NCBI GenBank assembly: GCA_902537665.1
Contig: CACBCE010000008.1
Coordinates: 1 to 61,856 of the forward strand
Origin: an uncultured Pelagibacteraceae bacterium
GTDB taxonomy: Bacteria > Pseudomonadota > Alphaproteobacteria > Pelagibacterales > Pelagibacteraceae
DNA length: 61,856 nucleotides
Direction of reading: 5' to 3'
Shown here: piece after piece, positions 38,893-48,476 of the stretch
Layout of the letters: every line of letters starts with the position of its first letter
How positions within the stretch are numbered: position 1 is the first letter of the stretch
Made by a program: the position numbers and the translations under genes
The notes under the pieces: model-generated
The model's database searches: none
What the model was told of the DNA's origin: nothing
What the model saw: the letters and a program-made list of their open reading frames with translations, nothing else

Positions 38893-40305
38893 ATGAAAGT
38901 TACAGTAGAAAATAAAAAAGGTCTTAATAAAGATATAAAAGTTTTCATTGATAAAAAAACTATGAATTCTTATATGGATGAAAAATATGAGGAAATTAAA
39001 GGCACTGTAAATCTAAAAGGTTTTAGACCTGGAAAAGTTCCAGTAGAAGTTTTAAAAAGACAGTTTGGTAAAGCAGTATTTAGCGAAGTTTTAGATAAAG
39101 TTTTAAAAGACACAACCACAAAAGCTTTAGAGGAAAATAAAATAAAACCAGTAGGACAACCGAAACTAGATCTCAAAACTTATGGTGAAGATAAGGATCT
39201 AGAATATATTATTTCTGTCACAGAGTTTCCTAAGGTTGAATTAAAATCTATAGAAAATATTAAATTTGATGAATACACGGTTAAAATCGACGAGAGTGAA
39301 ACTGAAAAAAGAATTAAAGAGATAGCTAAAAATACACCAAGCTTCAAAGATGCTCCACCAGAAACAAAAGCAAAAGAGGGTGATTTAGTTTCTTTTGATT
39401 ATACAGCTACAGTTGATGAAAAATCATTTAAAGGAGGGGAAGGAAAAAATACACAATTAACCTTAGGTAAAGATTTATTTTTAAAAGGTTTTGATAAACA
39501 ATTGGTAGGTGTAAAAAAAGATGATCAAAAAATTGTTGAAGCTATTCTTCCAGAAAATTTTCCTGAAAAAGAGTTAGTAAATAAAAAAGCAAAATTTAAT
39601 TGTAAAATATTATCGGTCAAAATTTCAGAGGAAGTTAAAATTGATGATCAGTTTGCAAAAAATTTGGGAGCAAAAGATTTGAAAGATTTGAAAACTCTAA
39701 TTTCAAAGCAAATTAATGATGAATATAAGAATTCGTTAGACAGATTATCGAAAAATCAAATTTTAAAAGAATTAGAGAAATTTAAAGTAGACGAAATTCC
39801 ACAAAATTTAGTTGATGAAGAAGTAAAAGTTCTATCTCAAGGAATGGAAGATGAAGATAAAAAAAAGAGTAAAGATAATTTTGAAGAGATAGCAAAAAAA
39901 AGAATTAAAGTTGGTTTAATATTAAACGAATTTGGTGAGCAAAATCAGATAAAAGTATCAGAACAAGAATTACAGGCTGAAGTTCAAAAACAAATAAGAA
40001 TGATGCCTGGTCAAGAAAAAATGGTAATGGATTTTTATCAAAAAAATCAATCTGCGTTGGCCAGTTTAAGAGGAACAGTTTATGAAGAAAAAATTTTAAA
40101 TCTTGTTAAACAGAAAGCAAAGTCTAATAAAAAAGAGGTTTCTAAAGAGGAAGCCGAAAAAATATTAAAACAATCTCAAAATCAAGATGAGGGAATAAAA
40201 CAAGCCTCAAAGAAAAAAGTTGAGACTAAAAAAAAAGAAGTAAAAAAAACTAAGCCAAAAACTAAGTCTCCTGCCAAAAAAACAAAAAAAGTTAGCAAAA
40301 AGTAA
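38893..40305 (+). CDS. tig: Trigger factor (ribosome-associated chaperone, PPIase)
   Basis: A 470-residue chaperone with three parts: the N-terminal ribosome-binding domain with GFRPGKVP (the signature loop), an FKBP-type isomerase domain (about residues 155-240, EGDLVSFDYTATVDEKSFKG), and a helical C-terminal domain. Beyond about residue 430 a lysine-rich tail (KKVETKKKEVKKTKPKTKSP) extends the protein past the usual 430-440 residues. The tail probably interacts with RNA or is simply disordered. It opens the classic tig-clpP-clpX-lon set, and lies 10 bp after the tRNA-Leu gene. Confidence 0.95.
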   Translation: MKVTVENKKGLNKDIKVFIDKKTMNSYMDEKYEEIKGTVNLKGFRPGKVPVEVLKRQFGKAVFSEVLDKVLKDTTTKALEENKIKPVGQPKLDLKTYGEDKDLEYIISVTEFPKVELKSIENIKFDEYTVKIDESETEKRIKEIAKNTPSFKDAPPETKAKEGDLVSFDYTATVDEKSFKGGEGKNTQLTLGKDLFLKGFDKQLVGVKKDDQKIVEAILPENFPEKELVNKKAKFNCKILSVKISEEVKIDDQFAKNLGAKDLKDLKTLISKQINDEYKNSLDRLSKNQILKELEKFKVDEIPQNLVDEEVKVLSQGMEDEDKKKSKDNFEEIAKKRIKVGLILNEFGEQNQIKVSEQELQAEVQKQIRMMPGQEKMVMDFYQKNQSALASLRGTVYEEKILNLVKQKAKSNKKEVSKEEAEKILKQSQNQDEGIKQASKKKVETKKKEVKKTKPKTKSPAKKTKKVSKK

Positions 40306-40338
40306 TCTCAAGTTGTATAAGTAATACGAATCAACTTT

Positions 40339-40950
40339 ATGAATAATAAACTGTCAGAACATATGAGTAGCTTAATACCCATGGTTGTTGAGCAATCTAA
40401 CAAAGGTGAAAGAGCTTATGATATTTATTCAAGACTATTAAAAGAAAGAATTATTTTTTTAACAGGTCAAATCAATGACAATGTAGCTTCATTAATCACA
40501 GCTCAATTATTATTTCTAGAAGCAGAAGATCCTAAAAAAGAAATTTTTTTATATATTAATAGTCCAGGCGGACTTGTTACTGCAGGTTTAGGTATTTACG
40601 ATACAATGCAGTATGTAAAACCAGATATTTCAACTTTATGCATTGGACAAGCAGCTTCAATGGGATCTTTTTTATTATCGGCTGGAACAAAAGGAAAAAG
40701 ATTTTCACTTCCAAATTCAAGAATTATGGTTCATCAACCTTCTGCGGGATTTCAAGGACAGGCTACTGATATTGAAATTCATGCGAATGAAGTATTGTCA
40801 TTAAAAAAAAGATTGAATGAAATATATTCTAAACATACTGGCAAATCTGTGGATGAAATTAAAACTGCTTTGGAAAGAGATAATTTTATGACTGCAGACG
40901 CGGCTAAATCTTTTGGACTTATAGACTCTGTAGTAGAGAAAAGATCTTAG
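40339..40950 (+). CDS. clpP: ATP-dependent Clp protease proteolytic subunit
   Basis: A 203-residue serine protease of the ClpP family. The catalytic triad is Ser107 (GQAASMG), His132 (VHQPSAG) and Asp181 (LERDNFM), with normal spacing. The N-terminal propeptide-like segment ([20 protein letters not shown]) is short. It forms 14-mers docked to ClpX or ClpA. It is encoded between tig and clpX, 33 bp after tig, and probably shares their transcript. Confidence 0.97.
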   Translation: MNNKLSEHMSSLIPMVVEQSNKGERAYDIYSRLLKERIIFLTGQINDNVASLITAQLLFLEAEDPKKEIFLYINSPGGLVTAGLGIYDTMQYVKPDISTLCIGQAASMGSFLLSAGTKGKRFSLPNSRIMVHQPSAGFQGQATDIEIHANEVLSLKKRLNEIYSKHTGKSVDEIKTALERDNFMTADAAKSFGLIDSVVEKRS

Positions 40951-41037
40951 AATACCACATATAGTTTGCAAAATCCAAAACTTGATTAATAGGAGTCATT
41001 TATAATAAAGTAGATTAATTGATTCGTTTAAAATTTT

Positions 41038-42306
41038 ATGAACACAAATAATAAAAATATTCTTTATTGCTCTTTCTGTGGCAAAAGCCAACACGAAGTA
41101 AGAAAACTAATTGCAGGTCCAACTGTTTTTATTTGTGATGAGTGTGTTGAACTTTGCATGGATATTATAAAAGAAGAAAGCAAAGACACATTTGTAAAAC
41201 ATCAAGATGGTTTACCTTCACCAAAAGAGATTTGTACAGTCCTAGATGATTATGTAATTGGACAATCTCACGCAAAAAAAGTTTTATCAGTAGCCGTTCA
41301 CAATCACTACAAAAGACTAAATTATGAAAATAAAACAAGTAAAAATGTAGAGCTTGCAAAATCTAATATACTCTTAGTTGGTCCAACTGGATGTGGAAAA
41401 ACATTATTAGCACAAACACTGGCTAGAATCTTAGATGTTCCATTTACAATGGCTGATGCAACAACTTTAACTGAAGCAGGTTATGTAGGAGAGGATGTAG
41501 AAAATATAATTTTAAAATTGTTACAAGCAGCAGATTATAATGTTGAAAAAGCCCAAAGGGGAATTGTGTACATTGATGAGGTCGATAAGATTAGTAGAAA
41601 ATCTGAAAATCCATCTATTACAAGAGACGTTTCTGGTGAAGGTGTTCAACAAGCTTTATTAAAAATAATGGAAGGGACAATTGCAAGTGTACCTCCTCAA
41701 GGTGGTAGAAAACACCCTCAACAAGAATTCTTACAAGTCGATACTACAAATATTTTATTTATTTGTGGTGGAGCATTTGCGGGACTTGATAAAATTATTT
41801 CTCAGAGAGATAAAGGAACATCTATTGGTTTTGGAGCAGATGTTAAGAATATACAAGATAAAAAGACTGGTGAGTGGATGAAGAACTTAGAGCCTGAGGA
41901 TTTGCTCAAATATGGATTAATACCTGAGTTTATTGGAAGATTACCTATGATTGCAACTCTAGAAGATTTAGATGAAAAATCTTTAATTAAGATACTGCAA
42001 GAACCAAAAAATTCTTTAACAAAACAATATCAAGAGTTATTTAAACTAGATGGTGCAAAATTAATATTTAAAGACTCTGCACTTAAAGAAATTGCAATTA
42101 AAGCAATTAGCAAAAAAACAGGTGCAAGAGGTTTAAGATCTATTTTAGAAAATATACTTCTTAAGACTATGTATGATTTACCGAGTCAAGAAAATATTGA
42201 AGAGGTAATAGTCGACTCATCAGCGGCTAAAGGTCTGTCGCAGCCCATTATTGTTCATTCAAAAAAGGATAGTAAATCCAAAACAACTAAGACAACAGCG
42301 GCTTAA
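41038..42306 (+). CDS. clpX: ATP-dependent unfoldase ClpX
   Basis: A 422-residue AAA+ protein. The N-terminal zinc domain has CSFCGKSQ ... [10 protein letters not shown] (four cysteines). Walker A GPTGCGKT lies at residues 115-122, Walker B and the sensor in [11 protein letters not shown], and the pore loop GYVGEDVE; the IGF loop for ClpP docking appears as TSIGFGADV. It unfolds tagged proteins for ClpP. It follows clpP after 87 bp and precedes lon by about 60 bp. Length is standard. Confidence 0.97.
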   Translation: MNTNNKNILYCSFCGKSQHEVRKLIAGPTVFICDECVELCMDIIKEESKDTFVKHQDGLPSPKEICTVLDDYVIGQSHAKKVLSVAVHNHYKRLNYENKTSKNVELAKSNILLVGPTGCGKTLLAQTLARILDVPFTMADATTLTEAGYVGEDVENIILKLLQAADYNVEKAQRGIVYIDEVDKISRKSENPSITRDVSGEGVQQALLKIMEGTIASVPPQGGRKHPQQEFLQVDTTNILFICGGAFAGLDKIISQRDKGTSIGFGADVKNIQDKKTGEWMKNLEPEDLLKYGLIPEFIGRLPMIATLEDLDEKSLIKILQEPKNSLTKQYQELFKLDGAKLIFKDSALKEIAIKAISKKTGARGLRSILENILLKTMYDLPSQENIEEVIVDSSAAKGLSQPIIVHSKKDSKSKTTKTTAA

Positions 42307-42366
42307 TAACCCTAATAACTTGCAAAAAGGTATTGCAAAAATAATTTTAATATCCATATTGATTTC

Positions 42367-44745
42367 ATGGACGTAAAAACTTCATCACCATTATTACCAC
42401 TTAGAGACATTGTGGTTTTTCCAAGCATGGTAATTCCACTTTTTGTTGGAAGAGATAAATCGATCTCTGCTTTAAATGAAGTGATGAAAAAAGAGAAAAA
42501 AATAATTTTAGTAACTCAAAAAAATTCTGAAATCGATGATCCTAAGAAAACAGACATATTTATGTATGGATGTGAAGGTAGTATCTTACAACTTTTGAAA
42601 CTCCCAGATGGAACAGTGAAAGTTTTGGTTGAAGGTGTTCGTAGAGTAAAAATTATTGATTTTAAGGATAATGAAAAGTTTATAACTTGTGATTTTACAC
42701 CTCACAATGATGTGATTGATGGTGATGTAGATTTGTACCCATTAGCCGTTACAGCAATCAGACGAATGGAAAAATTAACTTCTATAAATAAAAAAGTTTC
42801 TAGTGAGACTATTAATACGATTAAACAATTAAAAGATCCGTCTCAGATTGCAGATAACATTGCTTCACACATCACTGCAACAATTTCAGAGAAACAACAA
42901 ATTTTTGAGACTATTGATGTAAAGAAAAGATTAAATGCAATCATAAAAATAATGGAAAATGAAACAAGCATTATTGGAGTGGAAAAAAGAATTAGAGGAA
43001 GGGTTAAAACCCAAATGGAAAAAACTCAAAGAGAGTATTATTTAAATGAACAATTAAAAGCTATCCAAAAAGAGTTAGGTGAAATTGAGGATGGCAAAGA
43101 TGAAAATACAAGTTTAAATAAAGCAATTCTTAAATCTAAAATGCCAAAAGATGTTGAGAAAAAATGTCTTCAAGAATTAAAAAAATTAAAAAATATGAGC
43201 CCAATGTCAGCAGAAGCCACAGTGGTGAGAAATTACTTAGATTGGATGATAGATCTTCCTTGGCATAAAAAAAGTGATGTTGTTATAGATTTAAAAAAAG
43301 CACTTGAAGTTTTAGATAAAGATCATTTTGGTTTAGAAAAAGTTAAAGAGAGAATTATTGAATTTCTAGCAGTCCAAAAAAGAATGGATAAGATTAAAGG
43401 CCCAATTTTGTGCTTAGTAGGACCGCCTGGTGTTGGAAAAACGTCTTTAGGAAAATCAATTGCCAAAGCAACAAATAGAGAATTTGTAAGAATGTCAGTA
43501 GGTGGAATGAGAGACGAGGCAGAAATTAGAGGTCACAGAAGAACTTATATAGGTTCTTTACCAGGTAAAATTATTCAAATGATGAAAAAAGCTGGAACTA
43601 AAAACCCACTAATACTTTTAGACGAGATTGATAAAGTTGGAAATGATTATAGAGGAGATCCCTCTTCAGCTTTGTTGGAGGCTTTAGATCCAGAGCAAAA
43701 TACGACTTTTAATGATCACTATCTAGAAGTTGATTATGATTTATCTGATGTGATGTTTGTGACTACAGCTAATACATTAAACATTTTACCTCCATTATTA
43801 GATCGAATGGAAGTAATTAGATTAGCAGGCTACACAGAAGATGAAAAAATAAATATTGCAAACAAATATCTTCTTCCAAAACAAATAAAAGATAATGGTG
43901 TGAAGGAAAAAGAAATGAATTTGGGTGATGATATTATTAAGGAAGTTATTAGAAGTTACACAAAGGAATCTGGAGTAAGAAATCTTGAGAGAGAAATTTC
44001 TAAAATTGCGAGAAAAGTAGTTAAAAAGGTTGTCTCTGGAGAAGAAAAAGAAGTCAATATCAACTCAAAAAATCTACCAGACTTTTTAGGGGTGCCTAAA
44101 TTTAAATCAGGTGAGTTAGAGTCTGAAAATAGGGTGGGTATAGTAACAGGATTAGCTTGGACTGAATATGGTGGAGAGATTTTGAAAATAGAGACAGTAA
44201 CAATGCCAGGTAAAGGCCGTATGCAAATTACTGGAAAGCTTGGTGACGTCATGCAAGAGTCGGTTAAAGCTGCAAAATCATTTGTAAGATCAAAATGCTT
44301 AGAATATGGAATTATCCCCCCATTATTTGAGAAAAAAGATTTTCACATTCATGTTCCTGAGGGAGCAACACCAAAAGATGGCCCATCTGCTGGAATAGGA
44401 ATGGTTACATCAATAGTTTCATCAATTACAAACATTCCAGTAAAAAGAGATGTGGCTATGACAGGTGAAGTAACATTGACTGGCCAAGTATTGCCTATTG
44501 GTGGGCTGAAAGAAAAGCTATTAGCAGCCCATAGAGCAGGCATAAAAGAGGTTTTAATTCCAAAAGAAAATGAAAAAGACCTTGTAGACATGCCAAAAAA
44601 GATTATTGATGAGATAAAAATTACTCCAGTTGAGTTTGCCGACGAGGTTTTAAAAATTGCCTTAACTAAAGAGCTTAAGAAGACAGAGTGGGTTGAGGTT
44701 GATATGTCTAAAAAAGACGATAAATCTCAAGCGAGCATACAATAA
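42367..44745 (+). CDS. lon: ATP-dependent protease Lon
   Basis: A 792-residue Lon protease. It opens with the LON substrate-binding domain (PLLPLRDIVVFPSMVIPLFVG), has Walker A GPPGVGKTS and Walker B ILLDEIDKVG, and ends with the protease domain: the catalytic Ser is residue 674 in PKDGPSAG and the Lys lies about 43 residues later in LKEKLLAAHRAG (Lys717 by spacing). The tail after residue 780 (KKDDKSQASIQ) is short. The gene is normal in length and closes the tig-clpP-clpX-lon set. No hupB follows lon here, unlike in many Proteobacteria; the HU gene is at 2170. Confidence 0.97.
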   Translation: MDVKTSSPLLPLRDIVVFPSMVIPLFVGRDKSISALNEVMKKEKKIILVTQKNSEIDDPKKTDIFMYGCEGSILQLLKLPDGTVKVLVEGVRRVKIIDFKDNEKFITCDFTPHNDVIDGDVDLYPLAVTAIRRMEKLTSINKKVSSETINTIKQLKDPSQIADNIASHITATISEKQQIFETIDVKKRLNAIIKIMENETSIIGVEKRIRGRVKTQMEKTQREYYLNEQLKAIQKELGEIEDGKDENTSLNKAILKSKMPKDVEKKCLQELKKLKNMSPMSAEATVVRNYLDWMIDLPWHKKSDVVIDLKKALEVLDKDHFGLEKVKERIIEFLAVQKRMDKIKGPILCLVGPPGVGKTSLGKSIAKATNREFVRMSVGGMRDEAEIRGHRRTYIGSLPGKIIQMMKKAGTKNPLILLDEIDKVGNDYRGDPSSALLEALDPEQNTTFNDHYLEVDYDLSDVMFVTTANTLNILPPLLDRMEVIRLAGYTEDEKINIANKYLLPKQIKDNGVKEKEMNLGDDIIKEVIRSYTKESGVRNLEREISKIARKVVKKVVSGEEKEVNINSKNLPDFLGVPKFKSGELESENRVGIVTGLAWTEYGGEILKIETVTMPGKGRMQITGKLGDVMQESVKAAKSFVRSKCLEYGIIPPLFEKKDFHIHVPEGATPKDGPSAGIGMVTSIVSSITNIPVKRDVAMTGEVTLTGQVLPIGGLKEKLLAAHRAGIKEVLIPKENEKDLVDMPKKIIDEIKITPVEFADEVLKIALTKELKKTEWVEVDMSKKDDKSQASIQ

Positions 44746-44867
44746 TCTTAAATTTTTCCAGATATTTTCTTAAATAAATTTTTTAATCTAAGCTGATTTA
44801 TTCACTAGATCTATATAAATATTTTAGGTAACCTATTTTAAATAAATAATAACTAAGGGAAATAAAT
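44746..44867 (+). promoter_or_regulatory. Upstream region of second TRAP operon with small palindrome
   Basis: This 122-bp gap is AT-rich. TAGGT-A-ACCTA (44825-44835) is an 11-bp odd palindrome 33 bp before the dctP ATG, a possible operator. The sequence TATATAAAT near 44812-44820 could be a -10, but no clear -35 was found. AAGGGAAAT precedes the start as ribosome binding site. Confidence 0.35.
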
Positions 44868-45842
44868 ATGAATAAATTAAGTAAAATAATCGTTGTATTG
44901 TTCTCATCTTTATTCTTAAGTTTTGCAGCAAACTCAGTTGAAGTAAAATTTGGACACGTGGGTAAACCAGGTTCTCTATTTTCAGCTTCAGTTGACCATT
45001 TTGCTAAACTTGCTAATAAGAGATTAGGTAATAAAGGTAAGGTAACTGTATTTGGTTCTTCACAACTTGGAAAAGACAAACAAGGAATGCAGAAACTAAA
45101 ATTAGGTACAGTTAATATGTGGTTACCTTCATCAGTAATGGCTTCTATTCATGATGAGTTTGGTGTTTTTGATATGCCTTTTATTATTAAAGACAGAAAG
45201 CACATGGCTAAAGTAGAAAAAAATGTTTTACCAGGGATGTTTAAAAACCTTGAGGATAAAACAGGTTACAAAGTTATTGCTGTATGGGAAAATGGTTTTA
45301 GACATATAACAAATAATACTAGACCAATTAATACTCCAGGTGATTTAAAAGGAATTAAATTAAGAACTCCTAAATCAAAATGGAGAGTTAAAATGTTCCA
45401 ATCATATGGTGCAAACCCAACTCCGATGTCTTTTTCTGAAGTATTCACTGCTTTGAAAACAGGTACAATGGATGGACAAGAAAACCCATATGCTCAAATA
45501 GCTAGTGCTAAATTTCAAGAAGTTCAAAAATATTTATCAATCACAGGTCACGTTTATACTCCTGCTTATGTAACTGTTCATAAGGATCACTGGAGCAAAC
45601 TACCTGCAGATGTTCAAGATATTTTAGAGAAAGCTGCTCAAGATACACAAAAATTTGTGTACAAAGAAGCTGCTAAACTTGAAAAATCTTTATTAAAAGT
45701 AATTAAAGATGCTGGTGTCCAAGTAAACGAAGCGGACAAAGGTGCTTTTATTGCAGCTAGTAAAGGAATTTACGATCAATTTGGATCAGAAGTTCCTACT
45801 GGTGGTGCTTTAGTAAAAAAAGTATCATCTTTAGCAAAGTAA
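44868..45842 (+). CDS. dctP: TRAP transporter substrate-binding protein (DctP)
   Basis: A 324-residue binding protein with a signal peptide (basic MNKLSKII then VVLFSSLFLSFAANSVEV). The DctP features are present: KFGHVGKPGSLFSASVDHFAKL, the ligand-binding arginine in GIKLRTPKSKW, and the DGQENPYAQI loop. It belongs to the common DctP/SiaP family with C4-dicarboxylate, sugar-acid and sialic-acid ligands. The exact ligand cannot be read. The neighbouring enolase-superfamily dehydratase and CoA-transferase point to a sugar acid or hydroxy acid. Confidence 0.9.
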   Translation: MNKLSKIIVVLFSSLFLSFAANSVEVKFGHVGKPGSLFSASVDHFAKLANKRLGNKGKVTVFGSSQLGKDKQGMQKLKLGTVNMWLPSSVMASIHDEFGVFDMPFIIKDRKHMAKVEKNVLPGMFKNLEDKTGYKVIAVWENGFRHITNNTRPINTPGDLKGIKLRTPKSKWRVKMFQSYGANPTPMSFSEVFTALKTGTMDGQENPYAQIASAKFQEVQKYLSITGHVYTPAYVTVHKDHWSKLPADVQDILEKAAQDTQKFVYKEAAKLEKSLLKVIKDAGVQVNEADKGAFIAASKGIYDQFGSEVPTGGALVKKVSSLAK

Positions 45843-45861
45843 TATAGTTGAATAGATCTTA

Positions 45862-45886
45862 TCAGGCCCTCATTCAGAGGGCCTGA
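45862..45886 (+). terminator. Hairpin between dctP and dctQ (second TRAP operon)
   Basis: TCAGGCCCTC (45862-45871) and GAGGGCCTGA (45877-45886) form a perfect 10-bp stem with a 5-nt loop. The following sequence ATATTATATGAAA is only weakly T-rich, so termination would be partial or the stem may protect the dctP message. It lies 19 bp after the dctP stop and 7 bp before the dctQ ATG, so it may also hide the dctQ ribosome binding site. Confidence 0.7.
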
Positions 45887-45893
45887 ATATTAT

Positions 45894-46403
45894 ATGAAAT
45901 TACAAAATTTTATAAATTCGTACGAAAAAATTCTAAAACTTATACTGTTTATAATGATGGTAGCATTAGCAGTAACGGTTTTACTTGGAGTTACCTTTCG
46001 TTTTGCCGGCAGTGCTTTGGTTTGGTACGATGAAGTTGCTGCTGTCCAACTTGCATGGATAACATATTATGGTTCCGCTTATGCCGCATTAAAAGGTTCT
46101 CACATAAGTGTACCAAGTATTTTTAAAGCTTTTCCGCTACCATTAAGAAAAATTTTTTTTGTTGTATCTAAGCTAGTTGTTTATGGTTTTTTAATATTAT
46201 TAGCATATTACGGTTATTTAGTTTTAACCTTAATAACAGGCGAAACGCTGGTGACATTAGAATGGGTTCCTCAACCATTTGTTCAATCAGTAATTCCAAT
46301 TGCATCATGTCTTTTTATTCTATCTGAGACTTTAAGAATTCCAGAAGATTATAAAAATTTAGTTTTACAAAATACGGGCGACGAGCAAACAGGAGATATT
46401 TAA
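45894..46403 (+). CDS. dctQ: TRAP transporter small permease (DctQ)
   Basis: A 169-residue membrane protein with four helices. The element WITYYGSAYAALKGSHISV after helix 2 matches the conserved G-x-x-x-A-x-x-x-x-x-H-I of DctQ. The start ATG lies 7 bp after the hairpin and its ribosome binding site falls inside that stem, so translation may be weak or coupled. Its stop overlaps the dctM ATG by one base (TAATG). Confidence 0.9.
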   Translation: MKLQNFINSYEKILKLILFIMMVALAVTVLLGVTFRFAGSALVWYDEVAAVQLAWITYYGSAYAALKGSHISVPSIFKAFPLPLRKIFFVVSKLVVYGFLILLAYYGYLVLTLITGETLVTLEWVPQPFVQSVIPIASCLFILSETLRIPEDYKNLVLQNTGDEQTGDI

Positions 46404-47686
46404 TGGTAATTCTAACAATGTTTATGGTCTTGTTACTTTTGTTGTCTATAAATGTGCCTATTGCGATTGGACTTGCAGTAACAACTATTATTGCAATGGT
46501 TATGAAAACTGGCACAAGTTTTCTAATTGATACTGCGATTGTAATGTTTGATGGATCAATGAAGTTTCCATTGATTGCAATTCCACTATTTATTTTAGCC
46601 GGTTCAATTATGAATAGTGCTGGTATTTCTAGAAGACTTATAGCTTTTGCCTCTGCTTTAGTTGGATTTATAAAAGGTGGGTTGAGTATGATTAATATTG
46701 CAACCTCAATGTTTTTTGCTGAAATTTCTGGATCGGCAGTTGCTGATGTTGCTGCACTAGGTTCTATTTTAATTCCTGCAATGAAAAAGAAAGGATACCC
46801 AGGTGCATTTGCTGCTGCAGTGACTTCATCTTCAGCATCTTTAGCAATTATTATTCCACCATCAATACCAATGATTGTTTATGCAGTTATGTCTCAAAGT
46901 TCTGTTGTACAATTATTTGTCGCTGGAATTATTCCTGGAGTAATAGGTGGATTTTTTCTTATGTTGGCAGCTTATGTTACAGCAAGAAAGAAAAATTTTC
47001 CTGTTGAGGAGACATTCAATATACCAAACGTTAAAAAAACAGCAAAAGATGCAGCTTTAGCCTTTTTATTACCAGTAATTATTTTAGGAGGGATTTTTGG
47101 AGGCGTTGTAACAGCTACAGAGGGAGCTGGTTTAGCAGTTGTAGCATCTTTAGTCATTGGTTTTATCTATAAAGAAATTGACTTTAAAAGACTATATGAG
47201 TCAGCTTGCGAGGGAGCGATACAAACTGCATCAGTAATGTTATTAGTTGCAGCATCTGTTTTATTAGGAGAGTTTTTAACCATTGAACAAATTCCTCAAA
47301 AGGTTGCCGAGTCAATTATTGAATTTACTAATAATAAATATGCAGTTTTAGGAATTTTAAATATATTTTTATTAATTATAGGTTTCTTTTTACATTCAGT
47401 TGCTGCAATAATTTTGACTGTACCAATAGTAATGCCATTAGTTAATGCAGTTGGTATTGATCCTGTTCATTTTGGAATTATTGTAACTTTAAACCTAGCT
47501 ATAGGACAGCAAACACCTCCTGTAGCAAGTGTATTAGTAACAGCTTGTTCAGTTGCAAAAGCAGATATCTGGGATGTAACAAGATCAAATATATCATTTA
47601 TATGTGTGTTGTTATTTTTATTACTTTTAGTAACGTATGTACCAGCAATACCAATGACATTAGTAGAGTATTTTTATAGGAGTTAG
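46403..47686 (+). CDS. dctM: TRAP transporter large permease (DctM)
   Basis: A 427-residue protein with about 12 helices of the DctM family. Typical segments are FFAEISGSAVADVAALGSIL, AAVTSSSASLAIIIPPSIPMIVY and the second-half copy AIGQQTPPVASVLVTA. It carries out Na+-driven solute movement. It overlaps dctQ by one base and is followed immediately by the enoyl-CoA hydratase gene (0 bp gap), so transport and catabolism are one transcript. Confidence 0.93.
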   Translation: MVILTMFMVLLLLLSINVPIAIGLAVTTIIAMVMKTGTSFLIDTAIVMFDGSMKFPLIAIPLFILAGSIMNSAGISRRLIAFASALVGFIKGGLSMINIATSMFFAEISGSAVADVAALGSILIPAMKKKGYPGAFAAAVTSSSASLAIIIPPSIPMIVYAVMSQSSVVQLFVAGIIPGVIGGFFLMLAAYVTARKKNFPVEETFNIPNVKKTAKDAALAFLLPVIILGGIFGGVVTATEGAGLAVVASLVIGFIYKEIDFKRLYESACEGAIQTASVMLLVAASVLLGEFLTIEQIPQKVAESIIEFTNNKYAVLGILNIFLLIIGFFLHSVAAIILTVPIVMPLVNAVGIDPVHFGIIVTLNLAIGQQTPPVASVLVTACSVAKADIWDVTRSNISFICVLLFLLLLVTYVPAIPMTLVEYFYRS

Positions 47687-48469
47687 ATGAGCAGTTTAGT
47701 TAAGCTAAATAAAATAAATAGTCATTTATCTGAAGTGGTTATTAATAGACCGGAAAAATTAAATGCAATGACTAAACCAATGTGGATAGAACTTGGTAAA
47801 ATTTTTAAAAAAATTTCAAAAGAAAAAAACCTTAGATGTGTCATCATAAGAGGTGAAGGTGGAAAATCTTTTTCACCTGGAAATGATATTGGGGAATTTA
47901 AAAAAGAAAGATCATCATCAAAATTAGCAAAATCTTATGGAAAGTTTTTACATGGAACCTTAGGAGCAATATTTAATTGTCCAGTACCTACAATAGCTAT
48001 GATTGAGGGAATTTGTGTAGGTGGTGGTTTGGAAATAGCTGCTTGTTGTGACATAAGAATTTGTGGTAAAAGTTCGAGGTTCGGTATACCGATAAAAAGA
48101 CTTGGTTTAACAATGGCTGCAAAAGAACTAGAGGTTCTTTTAAAAGCAACTACCTATTCAACTGCCATGGAAATTTTGTTTGAGGGAAGAGTATTTGACT
48201 CTCAGGAGGCTTTAGAAAAAAGATTGGTTAACAGAGTGGTTAACGATGAGGACGTTAAGAAAGAGGCATATAAATCAGCTGAACTTATATGCGAAGGCGC
48301 TCCCAAAGTTGCCAGATGGCACAAAGAGTTTGCAAGAAATATTTTAAAGAAAGGTAAAGTAACAGAAAAAATAAATAATCTTGGGTACAAATGTTATGAT
48401 ACCGAGGACTTTAAAATTGGATATCAATCCTTCCTAAATAAAACAAAGCCAAAATTTAAAAATAAGTAA
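47687..48469 (+). CDS. Enoyl-CoA hydratase/isomerase family protein
   Basis: A 260-residue crotonase-fold protein. The first oxyanion-hole segment is FSPGNDIGEF and the second is EGICVGGGLEIAACCDIRI. The usual hydratase glutamates are hard to place: the first position lies near SSRFGIPIKRLGLT, where a Glu is missing, so it may be an isomerase, hydrolase or another crotonase rather than a true hydratase. It begins right after dctM and is followed 7 bp later by the CoA-transferase, so a CoA-thioester route is likely for the imported acid. Confidence 0.8.
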   Translation: MSSLVKLNKINSHLSEVVINRPEKLNAMTKPMWIELGKIFKKISKEKNLRCVIIRGEGGKSFSPGNDIGEFKKERSSSKLAKSYGKFLHGTLGAIFNCPVPTIAMIEGICVGGGLEIAACCDIRICGKSSRFGIPIKRLGLTMAAKELEVLLKATTYSTAMEILFEGRVFDSQEALEKRLVNRVVNDEDVKKEAYKSAELICEGAPKVARWHKEFARNILKKGKVTEKINNLGYKCYDTEDFKIGYQSFLNKTKPKFKNK

Positions 48470-48476
48470 ACATTAA

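Noticed and set aside
43956-44252. A 98-codon - frame inside lon
   Set aside because: Overlaps conserved Lon coding sequence; composition is not protein-like.
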